A DNA stretch of 32,988 nt from Mycobacterium sp. (GCF_004298145.1 NZ_SCRH01000022.1:1-32988), one strand, 5' to 3'; numbered from the stretch's first letter, positions 1 to 8,463 are shown. The notes: generated by a model from the sequence alone, not told the origin. Translations and numbers: made by a program.

Positions 1-208
1 TCTCGGCCAGATCGCGATTCCCGATGGCGGTCACCGCCGTCAGCGTCATGATGCGCTTGTCGCGCATCGACAACCCCGGCCGCGTCCAGATGCTGCCGAA
101 CAGGTGATCGACGGTCAGGTCGAAATACGCGTCGCCCTCGACGTTGGGCATCTCCCAGCCGTAGACCTCGTTCATTTTTTCGAGGCCCTTGCGGCGCAAC
201 TCGTCCAT
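1..208 (-). CDS. Carboxymuconolactone decarboxylase family protein, Rv0771-like (C-terminus outside window)
   Basis: The first 69 codons are present, starting at an ATG whose A is the last base of the upstream gene's TAA stop (TAATG overlap), so it is translationally coupled. The protein begins MDELRRKGLEKMNEVYGW and continues through a segment with FDLTVDHLFGSIWTRPGL and RDKRIMTLTAVTAIG, which is the conserved core of the AhpD/CMD fold (gamma-carboxymuconolactone decarboxylase and related peroxidase-like proteins). The catalytic Cys-x-x-Cys or His region would lie beyond the window, so the activity cannot be told. Its position as last visible gene of the aldA operon matches Rv0771 in M. tuberculosis. 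The family is clear; the substrate is unknown. Confidence 0.85.
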   Translation of the reverse strand, partial: MDELRRKGLEKMNEVYGWEMPNVEGDAYFDLTVDHLFGSIWTRPGLSMRDKRIMTLTAVTAIGNRDLAE

Positions 209-1065
209 TACGCCTCTTTCTCTGTGTGTGGAACCCCGAGGCCCGCGGCCAACCGCTCGTAGGCCAACTGGGCAAACGGCAGATCGACCGACACCGCCTC
301 GCCCAAGGCTAGCGCCAGGCTCAGGTCCTTCTCCCCGAGCCCGCGGGCGTGCACGAAGGACTGATACAGGAAGCTTTCCGGCTCAATGTCTTTCATGTCG
401 TCACGCACCATGATCGCGCCCGGCCCGCTGGTGAGCGCGTCGGTGTGGCGCACCACCCGGCCCAGCGCCTGCAGGTCTAGCCCCGCCGCCTCGGCGAGTT
501 TCATGGCCTCACACGCCGCGGCGTACGAGGTGAACGTCAACATGTTGCGGGCCAGCTTCATTCGGGTGCCCGCACCCGGCTCGCCGGCGTGGATCACCAT
601 CGCCGCCCAGTGTTTGAATGCCGGCTTGATCTTTTCGTAGACCTCGCGCTCGGCGCCGACCATGGTGGCGAGCTCACCCTTTGCCGCGGCGCTCGCCCCA
701 CCACTGACGGGTGCATCGACGACATGGATGCCTTGTGGTTTGAGTTGGGCGGCAAGCTCGACCGCGGTGGTATCGCTGATGGTCGAGTGGATCGCGATGA
801 CCGTCCCGGGCTTGGCGTGCGCCGCCAGCTCGCCGACCACCTCACGCACCTGGGCGTCGTTGAGCACGGTGATGTGGATGATGTCGGCGGCGACTGCGAT
901 GTCGGCGACACTGTCGGCCAGGCCGGCGCCCTTCTCGACCAGCGGGGTCATCGCCTCGGTCCGGATGTCGTAAACGGTTATCCCGCCGGGCCATTCGGTC
1001 ATCTTCGTGGCCATCGGCGCGCCCATGTTGCCCAGGCCGATATATCCCAGCTTCAGCTCTGTCAT
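208..1065 (-). CDS. 3-hydroxyisobutyrate dehydrogenase family (beta-hydroxyacid dehydrogenase), Rv0770-like
   Basis: A 285-residue NAD(P)-dependent beta-hydroxyacid dehydrogenase. The N-terminus has the Rossmann signature GYIGLGNMGAPM at residues 7-18; the substrate-binding segment DAPVSGGASAA lies mid-domain, and the KLARNML segment near residue 165-175 carries the conserved catalytic lysine of the family. The protein would reduce or oxidise a small hydroxy acid or semialdehyde in the cytosol. The ATG at 1065 follows a GGAG ribosome site by about 10 bases. An alternative ATG at 1119 overlaps the upstream SDR stop (ATGA) and would add 18 residues encoded by a MIRU-like repeat; I prefer 1065 because homology begins there. 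It sits third in the aldA operon. Family certain, substrate unknown. Confidence 0.9.
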   Translation of the reverse strand: MTELKLGYIGLGNMGAPMATKMTEWPGGITVYDIRTEAMTPLVEKGAGLADSVADIAVAADIIHITVLNDAQVREVVGELAAHAKPGTVIAIHSTISDTTAVELAAQLKPQGIHVVDAPVSGGASAAAKGELATMVGAEREVYEKIKPAFKHWAAMVIHAGEPGAGTRMKLARNMLTFTSYAAACEAMKLAEAAGLDLQALGRVVRHTDALTSGPGAIMVRDDMKDIEPESFLYQSFVHARGLGEKDLSLALALGEAVSVDLPFAQLAYERLAAGLGVPHTEKEA

Positions 1066-1119
1066 TTTGCGCCGCTCCGCCTCATCGCTGCGCTCCGCAT
1101 CGTCGTCGGCGCGCGTCAT
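1063..1119 (-). repeat. MIRU-like interspersed repeat (short type) at an operon junction
   Basis: Between the TGA of the SDR gene and the ATG of the next gene is a 57-base block that starts ATGACGCGCGCC and ends GGCGCAAAATG. It contains the core ACGACGATGCGGAGCGCAGC. MIRUs of M. tuberculosis are known to sit at such junctions, with their ends overlapping the flanking stop and start codons and with a small reading frame inside. Here the internal frame is in phase with the downstream gene, so it can be read as an 18-residue extension. A second element with the same core and the same ATGAC/AAATGAC ends lies at 6241-6327. Confidence 0.75.
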
Positions 1120-1865
1120 GACCGTATTATCTGTCCGCCGTCGACATTGAAGATCTGCCCGGTGATCCACGCGGCCTCGTCCGACAGCAGGAAAAGGCAC
1201 ATGCCGACCAGGTCCCCGGGAGTTCCCATGCGCGACAACGGCAGACCCTTGACGATGTCAGCCACCATCTCCTGCGGGGTGGTGGTCCGGTTGGCCTCGG
1301 TGTCGATAGGGCCGGGCGCGATCGCGTTGATCCGGATGTTCTGGCCGCCGAGTTCGCGCGAAAGCTGTTGGGTCAGGCCGTTGATGCCGACCTTGGCCAG
1401 GCCGTAGTAGTTCGCGTAGAGCCATGCCGCGGTGGAGGATTGGTTGACGATCGCCCCGCCACCGCGCTTAGCCATCTTCTTGTACACGGCACGCGTGCAC
1501 CACAACGCCCCGTCGAGGTTCACGCTCATGAACTTCTTGTAGTACTCGGGGTCGATGGTGAGCAGGAAGTCCAGCTTCATGCCCCCGAAGATCGCGGCGT
1601 TGTTGACCAGGTAGTCGATGCCGCCGAACTCGGCCAGCGTGCGGTCGGCCATCTCCTTGGCCGACACCGGATCGGACACGTCGACCGGAATGCTGACGGC
1701 GGTTCCGCCGTCGGCGACGATCTGCTTGGCGACCGCCTCGGCGGCCTCCGCGTTGATGTCGGCGACCACGACCGCCGCACCCTCACGGGCCAGCGCCTCG
1801 GCATAGGCCTGCCCGATGCCGCCCCCGGATCCGGTGACGATGCCGACTTTGTTCTCGAATCGCAT
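1116..1865 (-). CDS. Short-chain dehydrogenase/reductase, Rv0769-like
   Basis: A classical 249-residue SDR. The cofactor motif TGSGGGIG is at residues 11-18, NNAA at 88-91, and the catalytic YGLAK at Tyr154-Lys158 with the preceding NQSS serine. The C-terminus ends in the usual GQIFNVDGG signature. Asp36-type acidic residue after strand 2 (VVVADIN) suggests NAD preference. The ATG at 1865 is preceded by a strong GAGGAG site at 1875-1880 that overlaps the aldA stop, with a 14-base gap, so the two are co-transcribed. The neighbours (aldehyde dehydrogenase, hydroxyacid dehydrogenase) suggest oxidation steps in one small-molecule pathway; this is inference. The same order occurs at Rv0768-Rv0771. 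Confidence 0.92.
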   Translation of the reverse strand: MRFENKVGIVTGSGGGIGQAYAEALAREGAAVVVADINAEAAEAVAKQIVADGGTAVSIPVDVSDPVSAKEMADRTLAEFGGIDYLVNNAAIFGGMKLDFLLTIDPEYYKKFMSVNLDGALWCTRAVYKKMAKRGGGAIVNQSSTAAWLYANYYGLAKVGINGLTQQLSRELGGQNIRINAIAPGPIDTEANRTTTPQEMVADIVKGLPLSRMGTPGDLVGMCLFLLSDEAAWITGQIFNVDGGQIIRS

Positions 1866-1879
1866 GCTCTCAGGCTCCT

Positions 1880-3349
1880 CTAGTTCACTGCTGTCGCAAT
1901 AGTTTTGGTTTCCAGGTACTCCTCGAAACCGGCCAGGCCCATCTCGCGACCGTTTCCGGACTGCTTGTAACCGCCGAATGGCGCGTCGGCCGAGTACCAC
2001 ACGCCGCCGTTGACATTGATCGTGCCCGCGCGGACCCGTGCGGCAGCCCTGGCGGCCCTGTCCGGATCAGCCCCGAATACGGTGCCCGACAGGCCGTATG
2101 GCGAGTCGTTGGCAATGCGCACGGCGTCGTCGTCGCCGTCGTGCGGAATCACCGTCAGGACCGGACCGAAGATCTCCTCGCGCGCGCAGCGCGCTTCGTT
2201 GCCCAGCCCCGCGATCACCGTGGGCTCGATGAAGAAGCCGACTTCACGGCCGGCCGGCCGGCCGCCACCGCAGGCGAACGTGCCGCCCTCAGCGATCGCC
2301 GAGTCGAGGTAGCCCTGTATCCGGTCCCGCTGGCGCGCCGAAATCACTGGCCCGCAGATGGTTCGGGGATCTGTGGGGTCGCCGGCCTTGATACCGCCCA
2401 TCGTTGCGGCCGCGATGGAGACGGCTTCGTCATACTTCGCCCGCGGCACCACCAGCCGGGTGGTGATCGCGCAGCCTTGGCCCGCGTGCATGCACACCGA
2501 GAATGCCGCCACACTCACCGCACCGCCCAGGTCGGCGTCGTCGAGGACGATGAACGCCGACTTGCCGCCCAGCTCGAGGAAGACCTTCTTGATGGTCGCC
2601 GCGCCGTCGGCCATCACGCTGCGGCCGGTGGCCGTCGAGCCGGTGAACGAAACCATGTCCACCCGAGGGTCTTTCGACAGCAACGCGCCTACGCCGTGGT
2701 CATCCGAGGTGACGATGTTGATGACACCGGGCGGAAAGTCGGTGTGCTCGGCGATCAGTTCCCCCAGCACGGCGGCGCACCAGGGGGTGTCCGGGGCGGG
2801 CTTGAGGACGACGGTGTTGCCGGCGGCCAGCGCGGGCCCGATCTTGGCGAGGTTGATCTGGTGGGGAAAGTTCCACGGGGTGATGGCGCCGACGACGCCG
2901 ACGGCCTCACGGGCGATGGTGCGCCTGGTGGGGATACCTATCGGCGACGCCTCGCCGAGATCCTGGTTGTATTCGTAGGTTTCGGCGGTATCCGCGGCGA
3001 ACGCCAGGTCGTTGACCGGTACTTCGAGCTGAGCGATGCTGGTGAGCATTCGGGGTGCGCCGACTTCGGCGATGGTCAGATCGCGCAGCTCTTCGAGGTG
3101 CTGCTGCATCGCCTCGCGCAGTTGCCGCACGCAACGCACCCGCAATTCGGTGTTGCGCGACCAGTCCGTCGCGTCGAACGCGCGCCGCGCGGCGTCGATC
3201 GCGCGGTCCATGTCGGCAGCGTCGGCGTTGGCGGCGACGCCCAGCACCTCTTCGGTCGCCGGATTGATCGTGGGGAAGGTGCCGGCACTTCCGGCCGACA
3301 TCGTGCCGTCGATGAAGAGTTCGCTAACGCCGTCGGCCACCAAGGCCAT
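1880..3349 (-). CDS. aldA: NAD-dependent aldehyde dehydrogenase AldA (Rv0768-like)
   Basis: A 489-residue aldehyde dehydrogenase, the same length as the M. tuberculosis protein. It has the cofactor motif TPWNFP (Asn160), the general-base segment LELGGKS (Glu259), and the nucleophile region GQGCAITTR (Cys293). The late FGPVLTVI and PFGGYKQSGNGRE segments are also typical. It oxidises aldehydes to acids with NAD(P). The open frame extends far upstream to 4261, but homology begins at MALVADGVSELFIDG, preceded by a GGGAG site, so 3349 is chosen. It is the first gene of the minus-strand operon and diverges from a TetR gene across a 210-base region with two identical-type palindromes, so TetR control is likely. 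Confidence 0.93.
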   Translation of the reverse strand: MALVADGVSELFIDGTMSAGSAGTFPTINPATEEVLGVAANADAADMDRAIDAARRAFDATDWSRNTELRVRCVRQLREAMQQHLEELRDLTIAEVGAPRMLTSIAQLEVPVNDLAFAADTAETYEYNQDLGEASPIGIPTRRTIAREAVGVVGAITPWNFPHQINLAKIGPALAAGNTVVLKPAPDTPWCAAVLGELIAEHTDFPPGVINIVTSDDHGVGALLSKDPRVDMVSFTGSTATGRSVMADGAATIKKVFLELGGKSAFIVLDDADLGGAVSVAAFSVCMHAGQGCAITTRLVVPRAKYDEAVSIAAATMGGIKAGDPTDPRTICGPVISARQRDRIQGYLDSAIAEGGTFACGGGRPAGREVGFFIEPTVIAGLGNEARCAREEIFGPVLTVIPHDGDDDAVRIANDSPYGLSGTVFGADPDRAARAAARVRAGTINVNGGVWYSADAPFGGYKQSGNGREMGLAGFEEYLETKTIATAVN

Positions 3350-3395
3350 GTCCCGCTCCCGTCTGTGCGCGGCCAACCCGGCACACCAATCTAGT

Positions 3396-3407
3396 GGACA
3401 GTTGTCC
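3396..3407. promoter_or_regulatory. Candidate TetR operator, aldA-proximal copy
   Basis: A perfect palindrome GGACA-GT-TGTCC lies 47 bases upstream of the aldA start. The same arms (GGACA/TGTCC with a 2-base centre) recur at 3554-3565 on the TetR side. Two copies of one palindrome in a divergent promoter next to a TetR gene make a local operator the simplest reading. Confidence 0.6.
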
Positions 3408-3553
3408 GATATCGTCCGATCGAACCATAGCCGCCTGGTCATCAGCGGTGCAAGGGCCGATCCCGGTGGGCGCCCAAAGGGGCCACAAAATCGCAGATTA
3501 AGCGATATGTTTCCGGATCGGACTTGCTTCGCGCCGACCCCATCCATTAGCTT

Positions 3554-3565
3554 GGACATGTGTCC
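3554..3565. promoter_or_regulatory. Candidate TetR operator overlapping the TetR start codon
   Basis: GGACA-TG-TGTCC, flanked by T and A to give a 14-base near-perfect palindrome, covers the GTG start (3560) of the TetR gene. Occupancy would block the regulator's own start, implying autorepression. It is the second copy of the motif at 3396-3407. Confidence 0.6.
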
Positions 3566-4198
3566 AGCGATGCACTGGCGATCACCAGCGACGCCGACCG
3601 CCCGACCGGTCAGCCGCGGCGCAACCGGCGCCAAGAGGAGACGTTCCGCAAGGTACTCGCCGCCGGCATCCAAACGCTGCGCGAAAAGTCCTACGCCGAC
3701 CTGACCGTGCGCGCGGTGGCGGCCCGCGCCAAGGTCGCGCCGGCGACCGCCTACACCTACTTCTCGTCGAAGAATCATCTGATCGCCGAGGTTTACCTGG
3801 ACCTGGTGCGGCAGGTCCCCTACTTCACCGACGTCAACGACCCGATGCCCAGCAGGGTGGAACGGGTGTTGCGTCATCTGGCCCTGGTGGTTGCCGACGA
3901 GCCCGAAGTCAGCGCCGCCTGCACGACGGCCTTGCTCAGCGGCGGGGCCGACCCCGCGGTGCGTGCCGCTCGCGACCGGATCGGCGTCGAGATCCACCGC
4001 CGGATCACGTCCGCGATGGGCCCCGACGCCGACCCCACCACCGTTTCGGCATTGGAGATGTCGTTTTTCGGCGCGCTGGTCCAGGGCGGCAGCGGCGAAT
4101 TCAGCTACCGCGAGATCGCCGACCGGCTGGCCTACGTGGTGCGGCTGATCCTGACCGGCACCCGAGACACCAGCCAAGAGACAGAGGCAGGAACTTAA
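3560..4198 (+). CDS. TetR/AcrR family regulator, Rv0767c-like
   Basis: A 212-residue regulator. The N-terminal helix-turn-helix spans roughly residues 25-70, with LTVRAVAARAKVAPATAYTYF as the recognition region (TVRAVAARAKVAPATAYTYF). The C-terminal ligand domain is poorly conserved, as usual. The start is a GTG at 3560, in the middle of a palindrome; it gives the length of the M. tuberculosis homologue (213). It is followed after 3 bases by cyp123 and heads the P450/sterol cluster, while the aldA operon diverges. It probably represses both directions through the GGACA-N2-TGTCC sites. Its ligand is unknown; a sterol or fatty intermediate would fit the context but is a guess. Confidence 0.9.
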   Translation: MSSDALAITSDADRPTGQPRRNRRQEETFRKVLAAGIQTLREKSYADLTVRAVAARAKVAPATAYTYFSSKNHLIAEVYLDLVRQVPYFTDVNDPMPSRVERVLRHLALVVADEPEVSAACTTALLSGGADPAVRAARDRIGVEIHRRITSAMGPDADPTTVSALEMSFFGALVQGGSGEFSYREIADRLAYVVRLILTGTRDTSQETEAGT

Positions 4199-4201
4199 GC
4201 G

Positions 4202-5419
4202 ATGACCGTCCATGTTGGCGACCACAAGCTGGTCCTCGATCCCTACGACTACGACTTCCACGAGGATCCGTACCCGTACTACAAGCGCCTACGCGACGAC
4301 GCCCCGCTCTACCGCAATGAGGAACTGAAGTTCTGGGCGCTGTCACGGCATCAGGATGTGCTGCAGGGCTTCCGCAACAGCACCACGCTGTCCAACAAGT
4401 ACGGTGTCTCGCTGGATCCGGCGTCGCGCGGTCCGCACGCCAGCAAGACGATGAGCTTTCTCGCGATGGACGATCCCGCCCACCTGCGGCTGCGCACCCT
4501 GGTCTCGAAAGGCTTCACCCCGCGCCGGATTCGCGAACTCGAACCCCGGGTCACCGAGATCGCGACGCAGCATCTCGACGCCCTGCTGGACAAGGCGAAG
4601 AACGGGACGGCCGACTATGTCGAGGAATTCGCCGGCAAGCTGCCCATGGACGTCATCTCCGAGCTGATGGGCGTCCCCGAGCCGGATCGAGATCAGGTCC
4701 GGGCCTGGGCCGACGGGGTCATGCACCGCGAGGAGGGAATCACCGACGTGCCGCCGGAGGCCGTGGAGGCCTCGCTCAACCTCATCGTCTACTACCAGGG
4801 GATGGTCGCCGAGCGGCGCAAGAAGCTGACCGAGGATCTGACGTCGGCGCTGCTGCAAGCCGAGATCGACGGCGACCGGCTCACCGACGACGAGGTGCTC
4901 GGCTTCATGTTCCTCATGGTGATCGCGGGAAACGAGACCACCACCAAACTGCTTGCCAATGCCGCCTTTTGGGCTTACAAGAACCCGGATCAACTGACCC
5001 CGGTCTATGACGATCTGTCTCGGGTGCCGCTGTGGGTCGAGGAGACCTTGCGCTACGACACCTCCAGCCAGATCCTGGCCCGCACCGTGTCCGGCGAGCT
5101 CACCCTCTACGACACCACCATTCCCGACGGCGACGTCCTACTGTTGTTGCCCGGTTCGGGACAACGTGACGAGCGGGTCTTCGACAACCCCGACGATTAT
5201 GTGATCGGGCGCGAAATCGGGCCCAAATTATTGAGTTTCGGTAGCGGCGCACACTTCTGCCTGGGTGCGCATCTGGCGCGGATGGAAGCCCGGGTTGCGC
5301 TCACCGAGTTGTTCAAGCGAATCCGCGGCTACGAAGTGGACGAGGCCAACGCCGTCCGCGTCCACTCCAGCAATGTCCGCGGATTCGCCCACCTACCCAT
5401 GAGCGTGGAGGTCCGCTGA
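4202..5419 (+). CDS. cyp123: Cytochrome P450 CYP123
   Basis: A 405-residue soluble P450. The oxygen-activating I-helix motif AGNETT is at residues 242-247, the ExxR of the K helix at Glu281-Arg284 (ETLR), and the heme-binding loop FGSGAHFCLG at 346-355 with Cys353 as the thiolate ligand. The sequence matches CYP123 (Rv0766c), whose physiological substrate is not established. The ATG at 4202 lies 3 bases after the TetR stop with an AGGCAGGA ribosome site. The stop at 5417-5419 abuts the ATG of the next SDR, so translation is coupled. A ferredoxin encoded downstream in the same cluster is a plausible electron donor. Confidence 0.93.
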   Translation: MTVHVGDHKLVLDPYDYDFHEDPYPYYKRLRDDAPLYRNEELKFWALSRHQDVLQGFRNSTTLSNKYGVSLDPASRGPHASKTMSFLAMDDPAHLRLRTLVSKGFTPRRIRELEPRVTEIATQHLDALLDKAKNGTADYVEEFAGKLPMDVISELMGVPEPDRDQVRAWADGVMHREEGITDVPPEAVEASLNLIVYYQGMVAERRKKLTEDLTSALLQAEIDGDRLTDDEVLGFMFLMVIAGNETTTKLLANAAFWAYKNPDQLTPVYDDLSRVPLWVEETLRYDTSSQILARTVSGELTLYDTTIPDGDVLLLLPGSGQRDERVFDNPDDYVIGREIGPKLLSFGSGAHFCLGAHLARMEARVALTELFKRIRGYEVDEANAVRVHSSNVRGFAHLPMSVEVR

Positions 5420-6244
5420 ATGCCCCGCTTTGACCCGTTGCCCGAACGCCGCCCCGCCATCGTGGCCGGCGCCTCCTCCGGCATCGGAGAGGCCACCGCC
5501 ATCGAACTCGCGGCCCACGGCTTCCCCGTCGCCCTGGGTGCCCGCCGCGTCGAGAAGCTCGACGACATCGTCGGTAAGATCAACGCCGAAGGCGGCGAAG
5601 CGGTCGGATTCCACCTGGACGTCACCGACCCGAACTCGGTGAAATCCTTTGTGACACAGTCGGTCGACGCGCTCGGGGATATCGAGGTGCTGGTGGCCGG
5701 CGCGGGCGACACCTACTTCGGCAAGCTCGCCGAGATCACCACCGACGAGTTCGAATCCCAGCTGCAGATCCACCTCGTCGGCGCCAACCGGCTGGCCGCC
5801 GCGGTGCTGCCCGGCATGCTCGACCGGCGGCGTGGGGACCTGATCTTCGTCGGATCCGATGTGGCCCTGCGCCAGCGGCCGCACATGGGTGCCTACGGCG
5901 CGGCCAAGGCCGCACTCGTCGCGATGGTCAACAATTTCCAGATGGAGCTCGAGGGCACCGGCGTGCGGGCCTCGATCGTGCACCCCGGCCCGACGAAAAC
6001 GTCGATGGGCTGGAGCCTGCCGGCCGAAAAGATCGGCCCCGCACTGGAAGACTGGGCCAAGTGGGGCCAGGCCCGCCACGACTACTTCTTGCGGGCGTCC
6101 GATCTCGCCCGGGCGATCACATTCGTCGCGGAGACACCGCGGGGCGGCTTCGTTGCCAACATGGAGCTTCAGCCCGAGGCGCCGTTGGCCGTGACGAAAG
6201 AACGCCAGCAACTCAAGTTGGATGAAGAGGCACTGGATTCATGA
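5420..6244 (+). CDS. Short-chain dehydrogenase/reductase, Rv0765c-like
   Basis: A 274-residue SDR lying between two P450 genes. The cofactor motif is AGASSGIG near residues 16-23 (Ala in place of the usual Thr), and the catalytic YGAAK follows RPHMGA in the second half. The ALGARR segment after strand 2 suggests NADP(H). The ATG directly follows the cyp123 stop with no gap. The stop TGA at 6242-6244 overlaps an ATG at 6241 that opens a MIRU-like element. Context suggests it oxidises or reduces an alcohol or ketone on the same substrate as the P450s; no direct evidence for substrate. Confidence 0.92.
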   Translation: MPRFDPLPERRPAIVAGASSGIGEATAIELAAHGFPVALGARRVEKLDDIVGKINAEGGEAVGFHLDVTDPNSVKSFVTQSVDALGDIEVLVAGAGDTYFGKLAEITTDEFESQLQIHLVGANRLAAAVLPGMLDRRRGDLIFVGSDVALRQRPHMGAYGAAKAALVAMVNNFQMELEGTGVRASIVHPGPTKTSMGWSLPAEKIGPALEDWAKWGQARHDYFLRASDLARAITFVAETPRGGFVANMELQPEAPLAVTKERQQLKLDEEALDS

Positions 6245-6327
6245 CTTCGCGAAACGACGATGCGGCGCGAGGTACGAGCGCCGATGTGGGGGCACCTCCC
6301 GCTCGGCGGGGGAGAGTGAGCAAATGA
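6241..6327 (+). repeat. MIRU-like repeat with a 28-codon internal frame, between SDR and cyp51
   Basis: The block begins ATGACTTCGCGAAACGACGA at the SDR stop and ends AGCAAATGAC at the cyp51 start. Its own frame (MTSRNDDAARGTSADVGAP...) runs 28 codons and stops at TGA 6325-6327. That stop overlaps the cyp51 ATG (6324), while its ATG overlaps the SDR stop. The inner part GGGGGCACCTCCCGC with the complementary GGCGGGGGAG can form a hairpin. This double overlap is the layout described for MIRUs and would couple translation across the junction. The inner core ACGACGATGCGG is shared with the element at 1063-1119. Confidence 0.78.
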
Positions 6328-7676
6328 CTACAGCTATCGTGCCGCGGGTTTCCGGTGGCGAAGAAGAGCACGGCCATCTCGAGGAATTCCGCACCGACCC
6401 AATCGGCTTGATGCAGCGGGTGCGCGACGAGTGCGGTGACGTCGGATGGTTTCAACTGGCGGGCAAGCACGTCATCCTGCTGTCCGGTGCGGGGGCCAAC
6501 GAGTTCTTCTTCCGCGCCGCCGACGAGGACCTGGATCAGGCCGAGGCCTACCCGTTCATGACGCCGATCTTCGGCAAGGGCGTGGTGTTCGACGCCAGCC
6601 CGGAGCGGCGCAAGGAGATGCTGCACAATTCGGCGTTGCGCGGCGAGCAGATGAAGGGCCACGCCGCCACCATCGAGGGCGAAGTCAAGAAGATGATCGC
6701 GAACTGGGGCGACGAGGGCGAGATCGAGCTGCTCGACTTCTTCGCCGAGCTGACCATCTACACCTCGACGGCCTGCCTGATCGGGTTGAAGTTCCGCGAG
6801 CAGCTCGATCACCGGTTCGCGGAGTACTACCACGAACTGGAACGCGGCACCGACCCGCTGTGTTATGTCGACCCGTATCTACCGATCGACAGTTTCCGGC
6901 GCCGGGACGAGGCCCGCGTCAAACTCGTTGCGGTGGTGCAGGAGATCATGGATCATCGGCTGGCGAATCCGCCGAAGGACAAGGCCGACCGCGACATGCT
7001 CGACGTGCTGGTGTCGATCCGCGACGAGGACGGCACTCCGCGATTCTCCGCCGACGAGGTCACCGGGATGTTCATCTCGTTGATGTTCGCCGGGCACCAC
7101 ACCAGTTCCGGGACCTCGGCATGGACGATGATCGAGCTGATCCGCCACCCCGAGGTGTACGCCGAGGTGCTGGCCGAGCTCGAGGAGCTCTACGCCGACG
7201 GCCAGGAGGTGAGTTTCCATGCGCTGCGCTCGATTCCGAAGCTCGACAACGTGGTCAAGGAGACCCTGCGGCTGCACCCGCCGCTGATCATCCTGATGCG
7301 GGTCGCCAAGGACGAGTTCGAAGTCGAGGGCTTCCCGATTCACAACGGCGACTACGTCGCCGCATCCCCCGCGATCTCGAACCGCATTCCCGAGGACTTC
7401 CCCGACCCCGACGCCTTCAAGCCCGATCGCTACAACAAGCCCGAGCAGGCCGACATCGTCAACCGGTGGACCTGGATTCCGTTCGGCGCGGGACGCCACC
7501 GCTGTGTCGGCGCCGCGTTCGCCCAGATGCAGATCAAGGCGATCTTCTCGGTTCTGTTGCGCGAGTACGAATTTGAGATGGCACAACCGCCGGACAGCTA
7601 TCACAACGATCACTCGAAGATGGTCGTGCAGCTTGCCCGGCCGGCGAAGGTCCGCTACCGCAAGCGCAATGCGTAA
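6324..7676 (+). CDS. cyp51: Sterol 14-alpha-demethylase CYP51
   Basis: A 450-residue P450, one residue shorter than the M. tuberculosis enzyme. The CYP51-specific B'-region YPFMTPIFG is present, the I-helix has MFAGHHTSSGTS (the His of the CYP51 signature), the K helix has KETLRLHPP, and the heme loop is FGAGRHRCVGAAF with the cysteine ligand. It removes the 14-alpha methyl group of sterols using a ferredoxin. The frame is open further upstream, but the N-terminus MTTAIVPRVSGGEEEHGHLEEF aligns with known CYP51 (MTTAIVPRVSGG). The ATG at 6324 overlaps the stop of a MIRU mini-frame. The adjacent ferredoxin gene is its likely partner. Confidence 0.97.
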   Translation: MTTAIVPRVSGGEEEHGHLEEFRTDPIGLMQRVRDECGDVGWFQLAGKHVILLSGAGANEFFFRAADEDLDQAEAYPFMTPIFGKGVVFDASPERRKEMLHNSALRGEQMKGHAATIEGEVKKMIANWGDEGEIELLDFFAELTIYTSTACLIGLKFREQLDHRFAEYYHELERGTDPLCYVDPYLPIDSFRRRDEARVKLVAVVQEIMDHRLANPPKDKADRDMLDVLVSIRDEDGTPRFSADEVTGMFISLMFAGHHTSSGTSAWTMIELIRHPEVYAEVLAELEELYADGQEVSFHALRSIPKLDNVVKETLRLHPPLIILMRVAKDEFEVEGFPIHNGDYVAASPAISNRIPEDFPDPDAFKPDRYNKPEQADIVNRWTWIPFGAGRHRCVGAAFAQMQIKAIFSVLLREYEFEMAQPPDSYHNDHSKMVVQLARPAKVRYRKRNA

Positions 7677-7683
7677 GGAGTAA

Positions 7684-7905
<222 letters not shown>

Positions 7906-7908
7906 CCC

Positions 7909-8463
7909 ATGACATCACAGGCGTCACACTCCCGCGACGAACTCGAGGCATGGGTCGACCGCTGGCTGCAGGCCAACAAGGACTGCGAAAAGGCCGGTGA
8001 CTGGAAGCCGCTGGCGGACTTTTACGCCAACGACGCCACCTACGGCTGGAACATCGGCCCCAAGGAAGACGTGATGTGCGTCGGCGTCGACGAGATCCGC
8101 GATATCGCCCTCGGTCTGGAGATGGAGGGCCTGGAGAACTGGGTGTACGAGTACCAGAAGGTGCTCATCGACGAGAAGCAGGGCGAGATCGTCGGATTCT
8201 GGAAGCAGATCGTCAACAAGACCGACGGCACCCAGGGCGAGATCTACGGCATCGGCGGCAGCTGGTTTCGCCTCAACGGCGAGCGCCTCATCGAGTGGCA
8301 GCGCGACTTCTTCGACTTCGGTCACGTCGCGAAGATGTTCGCGAACCTGATCGAATCCGGCGATCTCAGCCCCGGCATGCAGAAGCGAATCGAGCGCAGC
8401 CTGGCCGGCGAGGAGCTGCCGGGCTACTACCCGCTCGGCGAGGCACCGGTCCCGATTTGGTGA
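7909..8463 (+). CDS. SnoaL/NTF2-like fold protein, Rv0762c-like
   Basis: A 184-residue protein starting 3 bases after the ferredoxin stop. The N-terminal helix with WVDRWLQANKDCEKAGDW and ADFYANDATYGWNIG, followed by beta strands (IVGFWKQIV, YGIGGSWFRL, LIEWQRDFFD), matches the cone-shaped NTF2/SnoaL fold used by isomerases, cyclases and some binding proteins. No catalytic residues can be assigned with confidence. Its conserved place behind cyp51-ferredoxin suggests a role on the same sterol-like substrate. It is the last gene before a 154-base gap containing two hairpins. Confidence 0.85.
   Translation: MTSQASHSRDELEAWVDRWLQANKDCEKAGDWKPLADFYANDATYGWNIGPKEDVMCVGVDEIRDIALGLEMEGLENWVYEYQKVLIDEKQGEIVGFWKQIVNKTDGTQGEIYGIGGSWFRLNGERLIEWQRDFFDFGHVAKMFANLIESGDLSPGMQKRIERSLAGEELPGYYPLGEAPVPIW

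Noticed and set aside
1880..4261. A 793-codon open frame that extends aldA upstream through the TetR gene
   Set aside because: The extension is antisense to the TetR gene and has no homology. The aldehyde dehydrogenase begins at 3349.
6446..7576. A 376-codon plus-strand frame inside cyp51
   Set aside because: Arg/Gly-rich shadow frame of a GC-rich gene; the true cyp51 frame carries all P450 motifs.
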